Assembly (NCBI GenBank): GCA_946415315.1
Contig: CAMKRZ010000024.1
Coordinates: forward strand, 1 to 52,053
DNA length: 52,053 nucleotides
Source: an uncultured Lachnoclostridium sp.
Lineage (GTDB): Bacteria > Bacillota > Clostridia > Lachnospirales > Lachnospiraceae
Direction: 5' to 3'
The first letter of the stretch is position 1, and each line of letters starts with the position of its first letter. Position numbers and translations under genes: made by a program. Positions 50,577 through 52,053 of this stretch are shown piece by piece. The notes under the pieces were generated by a model. The model was not told where the DNA came from and made no database searches. It worked only from the letters and a program-made list of their open reading frames with translations.

Positions 50577-52053
50577 ATGAGTAAGCGGTGTCTCGGTTGC
50601 ATGGAAACGTACGATGACGGCCTGGCTGTATGTCCGTATTGCGGGTATATCGAGGGGACGTCTGCAGATGAAGTAATTCACATGGTTCCCGGAACGGTTC
50701 TTCGGGATCGCTATATCATCGGCCGTGTCCTCGGATACGGCGGATTCGGTGTGACGTACATCGGCTGGGATGCCCGTCTTGAGCACAAGGTCGCCATCAA
50801 GGAGTATCTTCCCGGCGAGTTTTCCACCCGTGCGCCCGGCCAGACGCAGATCACGGTGTTCAACGGCGTCCGCAGCGAGCAGTTCCTGGAGGGCATGAAG
50901 AAGTTCGTCGAGGAAGCGAAACGCCTTGCGAAGTTCCAGGGCGAGGACGGCATCGTGCGCGTGTTCGACAGCTTCGAGGAGAACGGGACAGCGTACATCA
51001 TCATGGAGTACCTGGACGGGGAGACCCTGACTGCCTACCTGAAACGGGAGAAGACGGTCCCGGAGGATGTGGCGGTGCAGATGCTGACGCCGGTGATGAA
51101 GTCGCTGCAGGTGGTGCATGCGGAGGGACTGCTGCACCGGGATATCGCGCCGGACAACATCTTTCTGACAAAGACCGGGGAAGTGAAACTGATCGATTTC
51201 GGTGCTTCCCGGTATGCGACGACCTCGCACAGCCGGAGCCTCACGGTCATCATCAAGCCGGGGTATTCACCGGAGGAACAGTACCGGAGCAACGGCGACC
51301 AGGGACCGCACACGGATGTGTATGCATTAGCGGCCACGATGTACCGGATGATCACGGGAAAGACGCCGCCGGATGCGTTCGAGCGGCGGGCGAAGTATGA
51401 GAACGAGAACAAGGATATCCTGGTGGAGCCGCATAAGATCGTGAAGGGGATCTCGGCGAACCGTGAGAACGCCATCTTGAATGCCCTGAACGTGCGGATC
51501 GAGGACCGTACGCCGACAGTGGAGCAGTTCATGGAGGAACTGGAAGCGGACCCGCCGGTGAAGCGTCGGTACGGCAAGATCCGGAAACTGGACTTCTATA
51601 CGTGGCCGTTGTGGCTGAAGATCGCGCTGCCGGCAGTCCTGACAGCGCTGCTGGTGTTCGGCATCCTTCTGCTGACGGGAGTGATCAGTTTCTCCCGGTA
51701 TACGACGAAGGTGGTCGTGCCGGAGAACATCGCGATCGTTCCGGATGTGGAGGGTTTCCAGCGGGAGGAAGCGGTCGTGCGGCTGGAGGAGAGCAGCCTG
51801 ATCGGTACCATCGGAGGGAGCGTGCGGTCGAAGTATGTGTCGGGCGGAAGCATTGTCCGCCAGACCCCGGTCGGCGGAGCCTTCCTGGAGAAGAACCAGA
51901 GGGTGCAGCTGACCATCAGCACGGGCGTCGGCGCAGTGGCACCGATGGACGGAATCTCCATCATCCCGCCGTTGGTGGGACTGACGAAGGAGGAGGCACT
52001 GGAGCAGCTGCAGATCGCCGGTCTGGGAACACCGGAGATCGCGGAGATCTATG
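50577..52053 (+). CDS. Ser/Thr kinase with PASTA repeats (partial, runs off the window)
   Basis: At least 492 residues; no stop before the window edge. A zinc ribbon (C5, C8, C19, C22), then a kinase domain with GRVLGYGGFGVTYIGWD, VAIKEYLPGEF, catalytic HRDIAPDN (D189, N194), LIDFGAS and PGYSPEEQY. A membrane helix near 349-370 is followed by at least one PASTA-type repeat (VPDVEGFQREEAVVRLEESSL) and the start of a second (IPPLVGLTKEEALEQLQIAG). PASTA domains bind muropeptides or nascent wall. Only GAGGGG precedes the ATG. Codon use turns sharply GC-rich from about 50750, unlike the previous kinase. Confidence 0.9.
   Translation, partial: MSKRCLGCMETYDDGLAVCPYCGYIEGTSADEVIHMVPGTVLRDRYIIGRVLGYGGFGVTYIGWDARLEHKVAIKEYLPGEFSTRAPGQTQITVFNGVRSEQFLEGMKKFVEEAKRLAKFQGEDGIVRVFDSFEENGTAYIIMEYLDGETLTAYLKREKTVPEDVAVQMLTPVMKSLQVVHAEGLLHRDIAPDNIFLTKTGEVKLIDFGASRYATTSHSRSLTVIIKPGYSPEEQYRSNGDQGPHTDVYALAATMYRMITGKTPPDAFERRAKYENENKDILVEPHKIVKGISANRENAILNALNVRIEDRTPTVEQFMEELEADPPVKRRYGKIRKLDFYTWPLWLKIALPAVLTALLVFGILLLTGVISFSRYTTKVVVPENIAIVPDVEGFQREEAVVRLEESSLIGTIGGSVRSKYVSGGSIVRQTPVGGAFLEKNQRVQLTISTGVGAVAPMDGISIIPPLVGLTKEEALEQLQIAGLGTPEIAEIY

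Overview
The window looks like chromosomal DNA from a monoderm Firmicute of the class Clostridia, probably Lachnospiraceae-like. The evidence is the gene order rpsF-ssb-rpsR-gdpP-rplI-dnaB, a MecA-type adaptor, DUF951/DUF1934/DUF1858 proteins, sigma-A promoters with 17-bp spacers, AGGAGG ribosome-binding sites, and a Tad pilus locus without an outer-membrane secretin. I saw no rRNA, tRNA, CRISPR array, insertion sequence or prophage.

Layout. 0-8.5 kb: a GNAT remnant, a leftward ABC-class ATPase preceded by a leader that looks like an attenuator, two acetyltransferases, an APH-fold kinase, a TIR-transmembrane-Sel1 protein, an EamA transporter, a SIMPL protein and a membrane protein. 8.6-14.5 kb: GH5 glycosidase and ispE (leftward), ddl and DUF1934 (rightward), a membrane-anchored hypothetical and plsC (leftward), and a tailed DUF951 protein. 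14.7-20.1 kb: the ribosomal protein/replication cluster, with a terminator after rpsR and a terminator-like hairpin between rplI and dnaB. 20.2-31.1 kb: a small ferredoxin, DUF1858, mecA, a GH18 lipoprotein, an AlaX-type editing enzyme, a YdcF-like protein, a DUF937-like protein with a histone-H1-like tail, a large alpha/beta hydrolase, a rhomboid protease, DUF4234 and DUF2752.

31.4-52 kb is the most distinctive part. A strong promoter starts a long rightward run: TadZ, TadA, TadB, TadC, an Flp-like pilin, a TadE-like pseudopilin, a 1429-residue TadG/DUF5702-like protein, a second pseudopilin-like protein, a prepilin peptidase and a TPR/WG-repeat membrane protein. A phospho-signalling block follows directly: a DUF6382-like/FHA protein, two PP2C phosphatases, a zinc-ribbon/FHA protein, a zinc-ribbon Ser/Thr kinase with an extracellular solute-binding-protein-like domain, and a second zinc-ribbon kinase with PASTA repeats cut by the window edge. 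Adjacency and tight spacing suggest that pilus assembly or function is under kinase/phosphatase/FHA control; this is inference.

At the DNA level, the octamer GGAAAATG/CATTTTCC occurs about 36 times by eye, where chance predicts one or two. It runs at about one per kb through the first 31 kb, in all reading frames and both orientations, and is absent from the 10.6 kb holding the Tad core. This resembles uptake-signal or HIP1-type dispersed repeats and also marks the Tad block as compositionally distinct.
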